Positions 6,643 to 14,918 of a stretch of DNA of 22,221 nt are shown here, in pieces (within the stretch, counting starts at the first letter, position 1; each line of letters starts with the position of its first letter). A program made the translations under genes and the position numbers. Location of the stretch: assembly GCA_018375675.1 (NCBI GenBank), contig JAHACW010000038.1, positions 1 through 22,221 of the forward strand, in the 5' to 3' direction. The DNA is from Actinomyces sp. (lineage in GTDB: Bacteria; Actinomycetota; Actinomycetes; Actinomycetales; Actinomycetaceae). The notes beneath the pieces were generated by a model that saw nothing but the letters and a program-made list of their open reading frames with translations, searched no databases and had not been told where the DNA came from.

Positions 6643-8051
6643 GACAGGTCCTCCTCCGAGTCTTCGACGACGGCGGGCCTGCCGCGCAGGTGCGAGAGGA
6701 TCACGAGGCCTCCGAGCAACGAGGCCCCGAGGACCGCGATCGCGGACACGATGTAGGCGCGAATCGTCAGGTTGTTGTCTCGCGACGTCAGGTCCGCCGA
6801 GGCCACGGCGGGCCGGGCAGGGGCGGGGTGCTCTGCGGCGTTGGGATGTTCGGGCCCGTACCTGGTGCCGATGTCGGTGAAGGTGAGGGCATCGAAAGGC
6901 GAGACGACACCCCAGCCGAGGGCGTCCGTGCGTTGATCGGCGGTGCCGCGCAGGGCGGTCACTTCGAGCCGGTACTTCCACATGTCGGGCCCCTCATCGG
7001 GGTAGGCCGAGGCCACGAGGGCCGCAAAGCCACCCGCGTATGCGGTCGCATAGGACGACGACGGCAGGGGCTGGTCCCCCTCGTATCCGCCGACGAGGCA
7101 GTCGGCCTGGTCGAACCAGGTCGTGAGGATGACGCCTGCGGGCACGGCGAGCTTGACGTGCGCGCCATGCACCTGCTGCTCCGAAGCAGATCCGTCGGCG
7201 TTCGAGGCGGTCACGCCGAGCACACCCGGGTACGCGGCCGGGTAGACGACCTGATTCGCTTCCTGCCCTTGGTACACGTTGCCGGTCGAAGCCACGACGA
7301 GGGCCCGGCCGCGCACGGCGTTGATGGCTGCCTCCAGCTGGGGGTCGCCATCGGGGGCGGACTGCGCGACGACGATGATCTGCGCGCCGTGGTCGGCGGC
7401 CCACTGGATCCCACGGCCCACCTTCGACATGAAGGTCTCTTCGCCTTCCTTCTGCGGGCGGTTTTCCTGAAGACCGGTCTCGACACGCACCGGGAGGATC
7501 TTCGCCTCGGGGGCGACGCCGACGAGGCCCGATCCCATCTCCTTGGGCAGCTCCTGCGCGGCGATCGCACCCGCGATGGCGGTGCCATGTTCTCCGACGT
7601 CGACGCGCCCATCGGTGTTTTCACCGCTCAGGTCGATGCCGGGAAGTACCACGGGACCGTCCGGCCCCTGGAAGTGCTGGTTGCCGGCAGCTACGCCCGA
7701 GTCGATGATCGCGACCGTCACGCCGCGGCCTCGTGAGACCTCCCAGGCGCGACGCACTCCAACGGCGTCGAAGATGGCGGGCGTTTGCTTGATGTACGAG
7801 GGCGAGTTCTGCGAGCATTCGCCGCCCTCGGATTCACTTGCGGGAGTCGTTGCCGACGATGAAGGAGTCGGCGTCGGACGCACACTCGGGGTCGGCACCG
7901 GGTCCGCGTGGGCGACGCCGGGGCCGAACGCACCGGAGTCATCAGGCGAGACGACGGGCGCAGCGATAGGAACGAGCGCGAGTCCTGCGATCAGCGAGGC
8001 CCCGACGAGGCCTCGGCCCAAGGACAGGGAACGCGCGCGGCGGGCACTCAC
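6639..8051 (-). CDS. mycP: Mycosin MycP, membrane-anchored S8 serine protease
   Basis: This 470-residue protein has the full mycosin layout: signal peptide (about 1-49, ending AHA-D), a Pro/Ser/Thr-rich stretch (51-75), the subtilase domain, a linker and a C-terminal membrane helix (about 430-453) with a short cytoplasmic tail. The active site is Asp117 (AIIDSG), His155 (GEHGTA), Asn258 (STGN) and Ser333. The serine motif reads SSSYATAYAGG instead of the usual GTSxAxP, so Gly and Pro are replaced while Ser stays. C79 and C318 may form the mycosin disulfide. Mycosins stabilise the ESX membrane complex and can cleave substrates. The start is GTG at 8051, overlapping the eccB stop (GTGA). It is the only anchored protease in the window, so it is the likely machine component. 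Confidence 0.93.
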   Translation of the reverse strand: MSARRARSLSLGRGLVGASLIAGLALVPIAAPVVSPDDSGAFGPGVAHADPVPTPSVRPTPTPSSSATTPASESEGGECSQNSPSYIKQTPAIFDAVGVRRAWEVSRGRGVTVAIIDSGVAAGNQHFQGPDGPVVLPGIDLSGENTDGRVDVGEHGTAIAGAIAAQELPKEMGSGLVGVAPEAKILPVRVETGLQENRPQKEGEETFMSKVGRGIQWAADHGAQIIVVAQSAPDGDPQLEAAINAVRGRALVVASTGNVYQGQEANQVVYPAAYPGVLGVTASNADGSASEQQVHGAHVKLAVPAGVILTTWFDQADCLVGGYEGDQPLPSSSYATAYAGGFAALVASAYPDEGPDMWKYRLEVTALRGTADQRTDALGWGVVSPFDALTFTDIGTRYGPEHPNAAEHPAPARPAVASADLTSRDNNLTIRAYIVSAIAVLGASLLGGLVILSHLRGRPAVVEDSEEDLS

Positions 8052-9502
8052 TTGAGCCCCACTGAGGTGGCGGCGGCCTTCGGCGACATCTCGGAACCCG
8101 GCGGGATGAGCTCACCCCATGCGCGCGGGACCGACGCAGCCTCTGACGGCTGCCACCCGAGGGCATTCATGGAGACGGCCGGAACATCGCCAAGGGAGTG
8201 GCGGAAGCCCAGGTCGGAGACGAAGACATAGGACGCGGCCTCGCCGCCACCGCCGGACGTGAGGGCGAGGAGGGCGCCAGATCCGCCCGCAACAGTGACG
8301 TTGCGCGTCGTGGACGGCCCCTTCGGGGACTGCAGAGATTCCGCATCGTAGGACGCTTCGATCGCACGCTTCTCAGGCATGGTGACCAGGTCGAACGTCG
8401 GATGAGCGCGATCAGTGGTGTCCATCGCGGCGCACAGGACCGTCCGGTTGGACGCGTCGCGGCTCTCATCAAACCACTCGGGCGATTCAAAGTCCTCGAC
8501 GTCAGGCCAATCGTCACCGACGAAGACGGCCCGGACGGGCTCGACGTACTTGAACATCTCGGTGGGGAACTTCTTCGAGGGCGGGGCGTCCTGATAGAGG
8601 CGCGCCGCGGTCGAGTTGAAGACCACCAGATTCGAGTCGTCGATCACCAGGTAGGAGTTTTTGACCTGACCGGCAGAATCGACCTGGTCGAGGACCATTC
8701 CAATGGTGATGCCCTCGTTCTTCAGGTCGCCCGGCAGGTTCTTGGCCGGCTGCCCAGCGTTCTCAATGTCGTTGTAGCTCCAGGGACGCAGAGGCGTGCC
8801 CGAAGGGAAGAGGTCGAGCCACTCGGGTTCGACGGTGATCGGGTAGCTGGTGAGGTTCTGGAAGGACAGCGCCCAGTCACCCAGACGGCTCACGCTGGAG
8901 TCGATGTAGTACTTCTTGCCTTTTTCCCGATCGACGAAGTATTTGTCTCCGCTGCCGGTCGCCTGCACGAGCGCGGACGTGGCCTGCTTGACCGGGAAAT
9001 TGTCCGCAGGCAGTTCCTTGGCGATCCACGTGTGGTAGCCGGACTCCATGTCGCAGGAGAGCCACTGTTTACTCAGCATGTCGGTTAGTGGCACATCATC
9101 GGGCACATCAGGCAGGCCGATCTGGGCGCCGCGCGGAATGTTCTCGAGTGACGACGCTGATGCCTGGATGGTCGTCAACTTCGATTCGGGGCTGAGCAAC
9201 CTAGCGGTGGTCACATTCGCGATCGGGTGGAGGACGCCATTCGCCCAGAAATAACGGGCGCCCGTCCCCTTCACGTCGATGAGCTGGTACTGCGCCTCCC
9301 CGAGCCTCGGGTTCGGTGCGAAAATCCGCATGCCGATCCCCACCACGCTAATGACGATCGCGACGACGAGCCCGAAAATAAGGGGGCGCACGGGCGAGGG
9401 CGTGTCGACCTCGCGCCCGTCGGGCGTGCCGGAGGTGAAGGCCGTGATCAGGCGGTTTCGATTGAAGCGCTGGGCTTCGAGAATGTCTTTACTCGACGGC
9501 AT
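8048..9502 (-). CDS. eccB: Type VII secretion core protein EccB
   Basis: This 484-residue protein matches the EccB family in length and layout: a short cytoplasmic N-terminus with the typical SKDILEAQRFNRNRLITAF helix, one membrane helix (40-61), then a large extracytoplasmic domain. C150 (WLSCD) and C357 (VLCAA) are placed like the disulfide known in mycobacterial EccB. EccB forms part of the ESX inner-membrane complex with EccC and EccD and extends beyond the membrane. The ATG at 9502 lies three bases after the eccD stop, and the gene overlaps mycP by four bases, so eccD-eccB-mycP is one translation-coupled block. Confidence 0.95.
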   Translation of the reverse strand: MPSSKDILEAQRFNRNRLITAFTSGTPDGREVDTPSPVRPLIFGLVVAIVISVVGIGMRIFAPNPRLGEAQYQLIDVKGTGARYFWANGVLHPIANVTTARLLSPESKLTTIQASASSLENIPRGAQIGLPDVPDDVPLTDMLSKQWLSCDMESGYHTWIAKELPADNFPVKQATSALVQATGSGDKYFVDREKGKKYYIDSSVSRLGDWALSFQNLTSYPITVEPEWLDLFPSGTPLRPWSYNDIENAGQPAKNLPGDLKNEGITIGMVLDQVDSAGQVKNSYLVIDDSNLVVFNSTAARLYQDAPPSKKFPTEMFKYVEPVRAVFVGDDWPDVEDFESPEWFDESRDASNRTVLCAAMDTTDRAHPTFDLVTMPEKRAIEASYDAESLQSPKGPSTTRNVTVAGGSGALLALTSGGGGEAASYVFVSDLGFRHSLGDVPAVSMNALGWQPSEAASVPRAWGELIPPGSEMSPKAAATSVGLK

Positions 9503-9505
9503 GAC

Positions 9506-10867
9506 TCAGCTCCACAGGTAGACGGCCAGAGGAAGCAGAACGAACAGCGACAGCACGGAGATCGTGTCGGCGATGCGCGTCAGGTGCGGGCGAGCACGAG
9601 GCCCGACGACGTTGGTGACGACGAGGACGAGCGCCGTCGCAATCGCCGCCAGCGTCAGCCAGGGCATCATCCTCGGGTCCTTGTAGGCGCTGAGCACAGT
9701 GGCCACGAGGATCACGACGAGGCCGGTGAGAGCACCGAGAAGCACCTCGACGCGAGCACGGATCGAACGCGTCTGGAGAACGAGTGACACCGCACCGAGC
9801 ATGATGAGGGTCAGCGGCAGGGAGACCGACCGCGGTTCGGGTGCTGTCATCAGAGAAACGGTCAGGAAGAGCGCAGCGATCGCCCCGCCGGAGCGCAGAG
9901 CGACGACGAATACGAAGGACGTGCTGACCTGATCTGTGATGCCCTTCGCGGGAATCTGCTCGGTCGTGTCCGCGTCCAGGATGCGCACGGGAATGTGAGC
10001 CAGCGCGATCCAGGGCGCGACCTGGAGGAGCACAATCATCAGTGCGAAGAGGATAGCGGAGACGCCTGCCTGAGAGAGCTGACCGAGTCGAACCAGGAGG
10101 CCGGTGGCCGCCAAGACAGTCCCGACGACGAGAGGGGCCGCGATGGAGATTCGGTAGCGCTTGGTCAGCGTGAGAACGGCGAGGGAACCAATCAGGAGGC
10201 CGAGGCCCGTCCACGCCCAGCCGGCGGTGTCCCAGTGGCTCTGGCTCAGGCGCAGAGCAGCTGCGGCCGTCAGGAAAGGGACGGAGTGTGCCAGCGCGAT
10301 GCCGCTTGCTTGCGGGTGCTTGCGGGTCATGACGACAGACGTGGCGGTCACGAGCAGGGCCGCCACGATACCGATCGCGCCGGCGATGAAGTTGTACCTC
10401 GTGACACCTTTGGGATCCAAGGCGGTGAGGGCGTCCGGGGGCGTGGTCGCCAGGAGGAGGGCGGCGACGAAGACGAGGCCGGCAGCGGCGAGCGCCGCGA
10501 GCGTGCGAGCATCCTCACGTGTCCAAGGAGTGGACACTCTTTCGACAACTTGACCGACTGCCTCCGTGAGGTCGTCATAGACCATGTCGGCGGCACCCTC
10601 ACCCAGGGGCTCGAGGGTGAGCGCCGCTCCGGCGCGCACTCCCTGGGCGGACAGAGACTTGGATTGATCGAGCAGACGGCCCGAGGCCGTACGCACCGCG
10701 AAGCCGTCATTCGTTGGCTGATCAGTGAAAGCTCCCACCGTTTCAACCATTCCGGGGAGCAGCTCCACCAGGGGGATCGACTGCGGAAGCGTCACGTCAC
10801 TACGGTCAACGCCGTACGTAATCGTGAGCGGAATCAGCGCCACTCCTCGTGATGTTTTCGATGCCAT
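9506..10867 (-). CDS. eccD: Type VII secretion membrane channel protein EccD
   Basis: This 453-residue protein has an N-terminal ubiquitin-like domain (about 10-90: LIPLTITYG, then AVRTASGRLLD and ALTLEPLG) followed by a linker and about 11 hydrophobic segments from residue 125 to the end. This is the EccD architecture. EccD lines the membrane part of the ESX complex, where two copies surround a vestibule in each protomer. The ATG at 10867 is preceded by GGGAGGA at good spacing. It is the first gene of the nine-gene minus-strand operon and is transcribed away from the WXG100 pair. A second, different EccD-like gene lies at 13449-14885. Confidence 0.93.
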   Translation of the reverse strand: MASKTSRGVALIPLTITYGVDRSDVTLPQSIPLVELLPGMVETVGAFTDQPTNDGFAVRTASGRLLDQSKSLSAQGVRAGAALTLEPLGEGAADMVYDDLTEAVGQVVERVSTPWTREDARTLAALAAAGLVFVAALLLATTPPDALTALDPKGVTRYNFIAGAIGIVAALLVTATSVVMTRKHPQASGIALAHSVPFLTAAAALRLSQSHWDTAGWAWTGLGLLIGSLAVLTLTKRYRISIAAPLVVGTVLAATGLLVRLGQLSQAGVSAILFALMIVLLQVAPWIALAHIPVRILDADTTEQIPAKGITDQVSTSFVFVVALRSGGAIAALFLTVSLMTAPEPRSVSLPLTLIMLGAVSLVLQTRSIRARVEVLLGALTGLVVILVATVLSAYKDPRMMPWLTLAAIATALVLVVTNVVGPRARPHLTRIADTISVLSLFVLLPLAVYLWS

Positions 10868-10923
10868 TGGGTCCTCCCGAATGCCGCGTGATGGGGTTTT
10901 TGACTACACGACACAACCCTGTA

Positions 10924-10952
10924 AGTCTAGATTCTCGGTCAGGTTTTGTCAT
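10924..10952 (-). promoter_or_regulatory. Candidate promoter for the eccD-led operon
   Basis: On the minus strand, ATGACA (10952-10947) and TAGACT (10929-10924) are separated by exactly 17 bases. Both resemble sigma-70 type -35 and -10 boxes. They lie about 60 bases upstream of the eccD start, in an AT-rich gap between divergent genes. No strong promoter is visible further down this operon. Confidence 0.45.
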
Positions 10953-10967
10953 GATTTTTCCGTAACA

Positions 10968-10998
10968 TTGAAAAAAATGATGAAAACATGGTTAGTAT
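10968..10998 (+). promoter_or_regulatory. Candidate promoter for the WXG100 pair
   Basis: TTGAAA (10968-10973) and TAGTAT (10993-10998) are 19 bases apart, upstream of the first WXG100 gene, leaving a leader of roughly 55-60 bases. The spacer is long, so the match is only fair. The flanks TCATGATTTTT (10949-10959) and AAAAAAATGATGA form an imperfect inverted repeat that could bind a regulator shared with the divergent eccD promoter. Confidence 0.35.
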
Positions 10999-11062
10999 TC
11001 ATGTGTCCCCATGCTCTCACGCATCCCGGCGAGAGAGTCCACTCATACAAATGGAGGTTCAC

Positions 11063-11368
11063 ATGGCAGACCAGAGGGCCGCAGAAGGCGCCCTAAAGCA
11101 GGGTTTCTCGGCGGTTGAGTCCACCAAGGCCGACATCGACAGCCACCTCAAGCGTCTTGAGGGCGATCTGTCGACCATCGGTAGCTCCTGGCAGGGCGCT
11201 GCCTCGGTGCAGTTCACTTCGCTGATGACTCAGTGGCAGGAGAACGCAGCGAAGGTTAACCAGGCGCTTCAGGATCTCGCGGACAACCTGCGCGCCACCG
11301 ATTCGTCGATGGAAGCCAACGAGTCCGAGACCGAGAACTCGTTCTCTCAGCTGCTCGGCGGCCTGTGA
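11063..11368 (+). CDS. WXG100 protein (ESAT-6-like)
   Basis: This 101-residue helical hairpin protein has the WQG turn at residues 43-45, the signature of ESAT-6/WXG100 secreted proteins. Such proteins leave the cell as heterodimers through the ESX machine. The start is set by the perfect ribosome site GGAGGT (11053-11058) five bases before the ATG. The longer frame upstream contains that site and is not protein-like. No YxxxD/E signal is visible in its tail, so its partner at 11391 probably supplies it. The two genes are 22 bases apart and form one operon. Confidence 0.93.
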   Translation: MADQRAAEGALKQGFSAVESTKADIDSHLKRLEGDLSTIGSSWQGAASVQFTSLMTQWQENAAKVNQALQDLADNLRATDSSMEANESETENSFSQLLGGL

Positions 11369-11390
11369 GAGATTAGATTAGGAGACTGAC

Positions 11391-11672
11391 ATGGATTTCC
11401 AGGTAAATTACGCCGCTCTTGACGCCGCTGCCGCTGACATCAACACCGGTGCCGCTAACCTGCAGAACTGCCTCGACGATCTCGAGCAGACGCTGAACCA
11501 GCTGCGCTCGTCGTGGGAAGGCCAGACGCAGGAAGCCTACGACATTGCTCAGCGTAAGTGGAACGAGGGCCTCGAGGGCCTGAAGGACGTGCTGCGCCGC
11601 ACCTCCTCCGCCGTTGATTCGGCTCGCTCCAACTACCAGTCGACGGACCAGTCCAACGCTGCCCGCTTCTGA
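11391..11672 (+). CDS. WXG100 protein (CFP-10-like) with YxxxD secretion signal
   Basis: This 93-residue helical hairpin has WEG at residues 42-44. Its C-terminal tail contains YQSTD (Tyr82, Asp86), matching the YxxxD/E general type VII secretion signal carried by CFP-10-like partners. The preceding 101-residue protein lacks this signal, so the two probably form a heterodimer in which this one contacts the EccC motor. A TAGGAG ribosome site precedes the ATG. A strong terminator hairpin starts 20 bases after the stop, closing a two-gene operon. Confidence 0.94.
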   Translation: MDFQVNYAALDAAAADINTGAANLQNCLDDLEQTLNQLRSSWEGQTQEAYDIAQRKWNEGLEGLKDVLRRTSSAVDSARSNYQSTDQSNAARF

Positions 11673-11692
11673 GAGCATCAGCGCCTAGCGCT

Positions 11693-11731
11693 ACCGAAAA
11701 GGGTCGTCCCATTGGGGCGGCCCTTTTCGGT
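11693..11731 (+). terminator. Terminator after the WXG100 pair
   Basis: ACCGAAAAGGG (11693-11703) pairs perfectly with CCCTTTTCGGT (11721-11731). The inner seven positions also pair, with G-T wobbles at the ends, leaving a 3-base loop. The long stem lies 20 bases after the second WXG100 stop. The T-run is inside the stem's right arm, so it may work by stem strength or protect the transcript end. Confidence 0.75.
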
Positions 11732-11864
11732 ACCCACGAGCGTCCGATTCCGCGCCACAGCGGTGCGTCTCCACACTCACAAGCGGCCAGCTACGTTGTG
11801 CCGACTCCCGCACACAAGAATTTCCCAGTCGGTTAAATCGGGGCGGGAACGAGCACAGAGAAAA

Positions 11865-11895
11865 CCGCCGCCGTCCCCTATCAGGACGGCGGCGG
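11865..11895 (-). terminator. Terminator after the RDD-FHA gene
   Basis: A perfect 12-bp stem, CCGCCGCCGTCC (11865-11876) with GGACGGCGGCGG (11884-11895), has a 7-base loop. On the minus strand the stem is followed at once by TTTTCTC, a classic intrinsic terminator tail. It lies about 120 bases past the stop at 12013. On the plus strand CAACTTTTC follows, so weak activity in that direction is possible. Confidence 0.8.
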
Positions 11896-12012
11896 CAACT
11901 TTTCAAGGCATCGGCGCGCAGAGACGATCAAGGCGGAGACAGGGCCTGCGCAGCGACCGGATGAGCGCACCGAGAATCAACGCGGCGAGGGGCTCACCCT
12001 GCCTACAGAGGG

Positions 12013-13449
12013 TCAGTGCACTGAGTCCGCATCGGCGTAGACGATCGTGGCCCTCCGGTCCCCCATGATGACCTCGGTACCGGCGGGCACCTCAACCGCC
12101 TGTCCGCCCGTCAGCTCCATGACGCGACCATCGGGCGTGCGAATCTGCGTGCCATTCGCGGAGAAAGAGTCTTCGATCCAGGCGCCGGAAGCCGTGGGCC
12201 CCACACGCATGTGCGTGCGCGAGAGCGACATCGTCGCGTCGGGAACGACGACTGCACGCGACCCTTCGACGGCTGCGGGTGCACGCCCAAGCGTCACCGG
12301 CATATCGATGAGCTCGCGCTGCCCGGAGTCGAAGATGAGCCACAGGAGCTGCATGCGCGGCGGCGTCGCGGGCGCGCCCCACTGAGACTGGCCTGCTCCA
12401 CCCCATTGAGACGCACCGGAGCGCTGCGCAGCCTGCACGTCGCGGCGGCTCGGAGGAGGGCCGGGCACGCCGGATGCGGGAGCAGCGTACTGTCCTCCCC
12501 CACCGTAAGAGGCCTGGGCGGGCGGAGGGGGCACCTGCTGAGCGGGCGCTCCCCAGCTGGGCGGAGCGGGAACCTGGGCGGGAGCGGCGGGAGCGGCAGG
12601 CACCGCGGGCGCAGCGGGCAGCGGAGGCACCGCGGGGGCTGTCGGCATGGACGGAGCAGCGGGCCGCTGAGGCGCAGGGCGGTGAGTGTCCGGAGCTCCC
12701 TGGGGTGGCGCGAGGAGCGCGTCGAACTCGTTGGGTTCGCGCGCAGCAGGCGCAGCGGGAGCCGAAGGCGCAGCAGGCATGCTGGGTGCGGCAGGCATGG
12801 CGGGTGCGGCGGGCAGCGGAGAGACCGCCGGCGTTGCGGGTGCGCTGTAGTCCTCCCCGTAGGGGTCGTTCACACGCTGACCGGGCGCGGAATAGTCCGG
12901 CGCCGAGGAGGGCACGGGCGTCAGCGGCGCAGCGGGAGCACTCCACTGGTCAACCCCCTCATGCACGCTCTCAAAACCACTGGGGGCCATGTGCGGACGC
13001 TCGGAGCGCTCAACCTCGCCGGGGCCCGCGGCGAGCGCCGCATGCTTGCGCAGGTCGACAAAGCGGGTACGGGTGGGGCCGCTCAGCCACGTACGCCCAT
13101 CGTGGACCATCGCATACGAGGCAAGCAGGCCCACGACGGTGACCTGGAGGAGCACAGCGAGGGCCGTGTAGCCCAGCGCCGCTCCGAGCGACGGAGTCTG
13201 CGCGTCTTCCTCGTCGCGGATCATGCACACGCGCATGAGGGCCAAGCCCGGCGTCCGGCCCGACGCGCCGAGCATGAGCGCGGAGGCAACCACGGCCTCG
13301 GCGGTGACCATTCCGATCGTCCACGCCGTGAAGTGCACGTACCACGTCACGCCAAGCAGGACCCCGAGGACCAGCAGGTCGATGAGATACGCGCCGACGA
13401 GCCGCGAAGCGGATGCGTGGGCGAAAGGAGTCTTCGTAGTATCAGCCAT
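12013..13449 (-). CDS. RDD-family membrane protein with C-terminal FHA domain
   Basis: This is a 478-residue protein. Residues 13-115 are an RDD domain: RLVGAYLIDLL, the typical GRTPG loop (64-68), and three membrane helices (about 20-40, 44-61, 94-112). A Pro/Ala-rich, low-complexity linker (about 150-365) follows. Residues 366-478 are an FHA domain with G388-R389, S410-RTH and N432-GT in the right order, so it should bind phospho-threonine peptides on the cytoplasmic side. The ATG at 13449 overlaps the upstream EccD-like stop by one base (TAATG). The longer frame upstream lies within that gene and is rejected. A link between Ser/Thr kinase signalling and the secretion machine is inferred; no kinase is in the window. 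Confidence 0.88.
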   Translation of the reverse strand: MADTTKTPFAHASASRLVGAYLIDLLVLGVLLGVTWYVHFTAWTIGMVTAEAVVASALMLGASGRTPGLALMRVCMIRDEEDAQTPSLGAALGYTALAVLLQVTVVGLLASYAMVHDGRTWLSGPTRTRFVDLRKHAALAAGPGEVERSERPHMAPSGFESVHEGVDQWSAPAAPLTPVPSSAPDYSAPGQRVNDPYGEDYSAPATPAVSPLPAAPAMPAAPSMPAAPSAPAAPAAREPNEFDALLAPPQGAPDTHRPAPQRPAAPSMPTAPAVPPLPAAPAVPAAPAAPAQVPAPPSWGAPAQQVPPPPAQASYGGGGQYAAPASGVPGPPPSRRDVQAAQRSGASQWGGAGQSQWGAPATPPRMQLLWLIFDSGQRELIDMPVTLGRAPAAVEGSRAVVVPDATMSLSRTHMRVGPTASGAWIEDSFSANGTQIRTPDGRVMELTGGQAVEVPAGTEVIMGDRRATIVYADADSVH

Positions 13450-14885
13450 TACAGGACTGCCCTCCAAGCAAACTCGAAGAGACCCGAGGAGATGACCGCC
13501 GCGGGGAGAAGTGTAAAGATGCAGAAAGTCTGCACGAAGTCGAGGATCGTGCCCGCGAGGGCGGCGTGGCCCTTGGGAACATGCAGCGTCATCCACAGGA
13601 CCATCGCGACCGCGATGATGAGCAGAATCGCCAGCGGGAGCAGGGGGAACAACGATTGCGTGTCCTTTCCTTTCCCCACCGCCCAGGACTGCGCCCAGGT
13701 ACCAAACAGGAACGCACAGCCAACGCCCGCCGCGGCGATGCGAGGCAGGATCTGACCGGCGTGGGCACGAATCCCCCGAGGTGCCGTCAACAGGACCAGG
13801 ATGGACATGATGACGAAGATGAAGCCTCCGAGGCCTCGACCCAACGTGATCGCGGGAGTCACCGTGTATGCCAGGGGAATACCGCCCACCAGGATGAACA
13901 GCGTCGAGGCGGCCACCAGCAGCGTGTACCGAGCATCGGTATGTCCGAGGGCGTCCGCCATGCGGCCGCCGGTCACCGTACTGGGCTTTTGCGCGGGAGG
14001 CTGGCGGATACGCGACGCGATCGTCTGCACCGACGCGGAGTCAACAAGCTGACTGTCGGGCACACGCAGCGCAAAACGGGGTGCCATCAGGAACAGGAAT
14101 ACCCCGAGGAGGAGGGCCAGCGGCGCGATGTCGATAAGGCTGAACATCGGGTACGCACCAATCGTGACGAGCGCCGTGGCGCCGATCCACGCGAACAGGC
14201 CGCTCAGCGCAGTGGGAGTCGCCGTCAACGACACGACCGCCAGCGAAACCGCGAGGGCAACCCACACGCCGATCACAGGGGCGACCGACAGCGCATGGAT
14301 GCCGGCCATCGACACGAAGCCGATCGCGCTATATCCGGCCAACGCGGGCATCAGGAGCAGCAGGGCGGGTCTCGAACGGACCGCGCGCGAGGCGAAAAGC
14401 GGGAGGATGGAAGCAGCGCAGCACACGGCGGCACACGTTCCGCGCTCCCACAGCGGGATCTTCGTGGCTTCGACGGCCCACTTCGGGCCGTCCTCGGGGT
14501 GAGCAAAGCCGATCAGGGCCGCATCTCCGAGCATCGGCAGGAGGCACAGGGCGCTGACCGCACCGATCACGATGAAGCAGTAGCCGAGGAGGGCGAGGAC
14601 CGGGGACAGCCACTGGTTCTCCTGGCGTTCCGAGGCCTCGTTGACCTGCTGAGCGGACAGGACGCGACTGGACAGAGTGATCGTCGAGCCTGCGGGCAGG
14701 TCACGACCGAGGACAGCGGCGCCGTCGAGGGGACGCCCATCGGCGTAGGAGACACGCACGGAGGGAAGGGACAGATCGATCTCCAGCATGGCGCACAGGC
14801 CCGCGACCGTCGTCCCTTCGGGAGCCGCGAAATCGGAGGTGCCATCGGAGTCGATAACAGTCACTGACACCATGGTGGCGCTCAT
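13449..14885 (-). CDS. eccD: Second EccD-like type VII secretion membrane protein
   Basis: This 478-residue protein shares the EccD layout: an N-terminal ubiquitin-like domain (about 5-75: VSVTVIDSDG, RVSYADGRPLD, GSTITLSSR) then about 11 hydrophobic segments. Its end (IFTLLPAAV) matches the end of the other EccD (LFVLLPLAV), but overall identity looks low. ATG at 14885 is chosen because GGAGGT lies just upstream. An ATG at 14873 is possible but farther from that site. It is the first gene of a two-gene operon with RDD-FHA and is divergent from eccC. It may pair with the other EccD in the membrane complex, or serve a regulatory or assembly role. Confidence 0.85.
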   Translation of the reverse strand: MSATMVSVTVIDSDGTSDFAAPEGTTVAGLCAMLEIDLSLPSVRVSYADGRPLDGAAVLGRDLPAGSTITLSSRVLSAQQVNEASERQENQWLSPVLALLGYCFIVIGAVSALCLLPMLGDAALIGFAHPEDGPKWAVEATKIPLWERGTCAAVCCAASILPLFASRAVRSRPALLLLMPALAGYSAIGFVSMAGIHALSVAPVIGVWVALAVSLAVVSLTATPTALSGLFAWIGATALVTIGAYPMFSLIDIAPLALLLGVFLFLMAPRFALRVPDSQLVDSASVQTIASRIRQPPAQKPSTVTGGRMADALGHTDARYTLLVAASTLFILVGGIPLAYTVTPAITLGRGLGGFIFVIMSILVLLTAPRGIRAHAGQILPRIAAAGVGCAFLFGTWAQSWAVGKGKDTQSLFPLLPLAILLIIAVAMVLWMTLHVPKGHAALAGTILDFVQTFCIFTLLPAAVISSGLFEFAWRAVL

Positions 14886-14918
14886 GTAACCTCCGTTCTC
14901 AAGTAAACAACAGTGCCC

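Larger units (their letters stand above)
11673..12012. other. Convergent intergenic region, 340 bp, no gene seen
   Basis: This gap lies between the ends of the WXG100 operon and the RDD-FHA gene. It holds two strong hairpins, one per direction (11693-11731 and 11865-11895). Short frames crossing it have no plausible ribosome site or protein-like composition. I see no RNA gene, repeat family or attachment site. Confidence 0.7.

Noticed and set aside
6643..6981. 113-codon N-terminal extension of protease copy 3
   Set aside because: It lies inside mycP in another frame and is Arg/Pro-rich. The ATG at 6642 starts a proper signal peptide and overlaps the mycP stop as ATGA.
11828..11837. GTCGGTTAAA, matching half of the palindrome at 14937-14949 plus flank
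   Set aside because: It is a single half-site in a convergent gap with no promoter nearby, so a chance match is likely.
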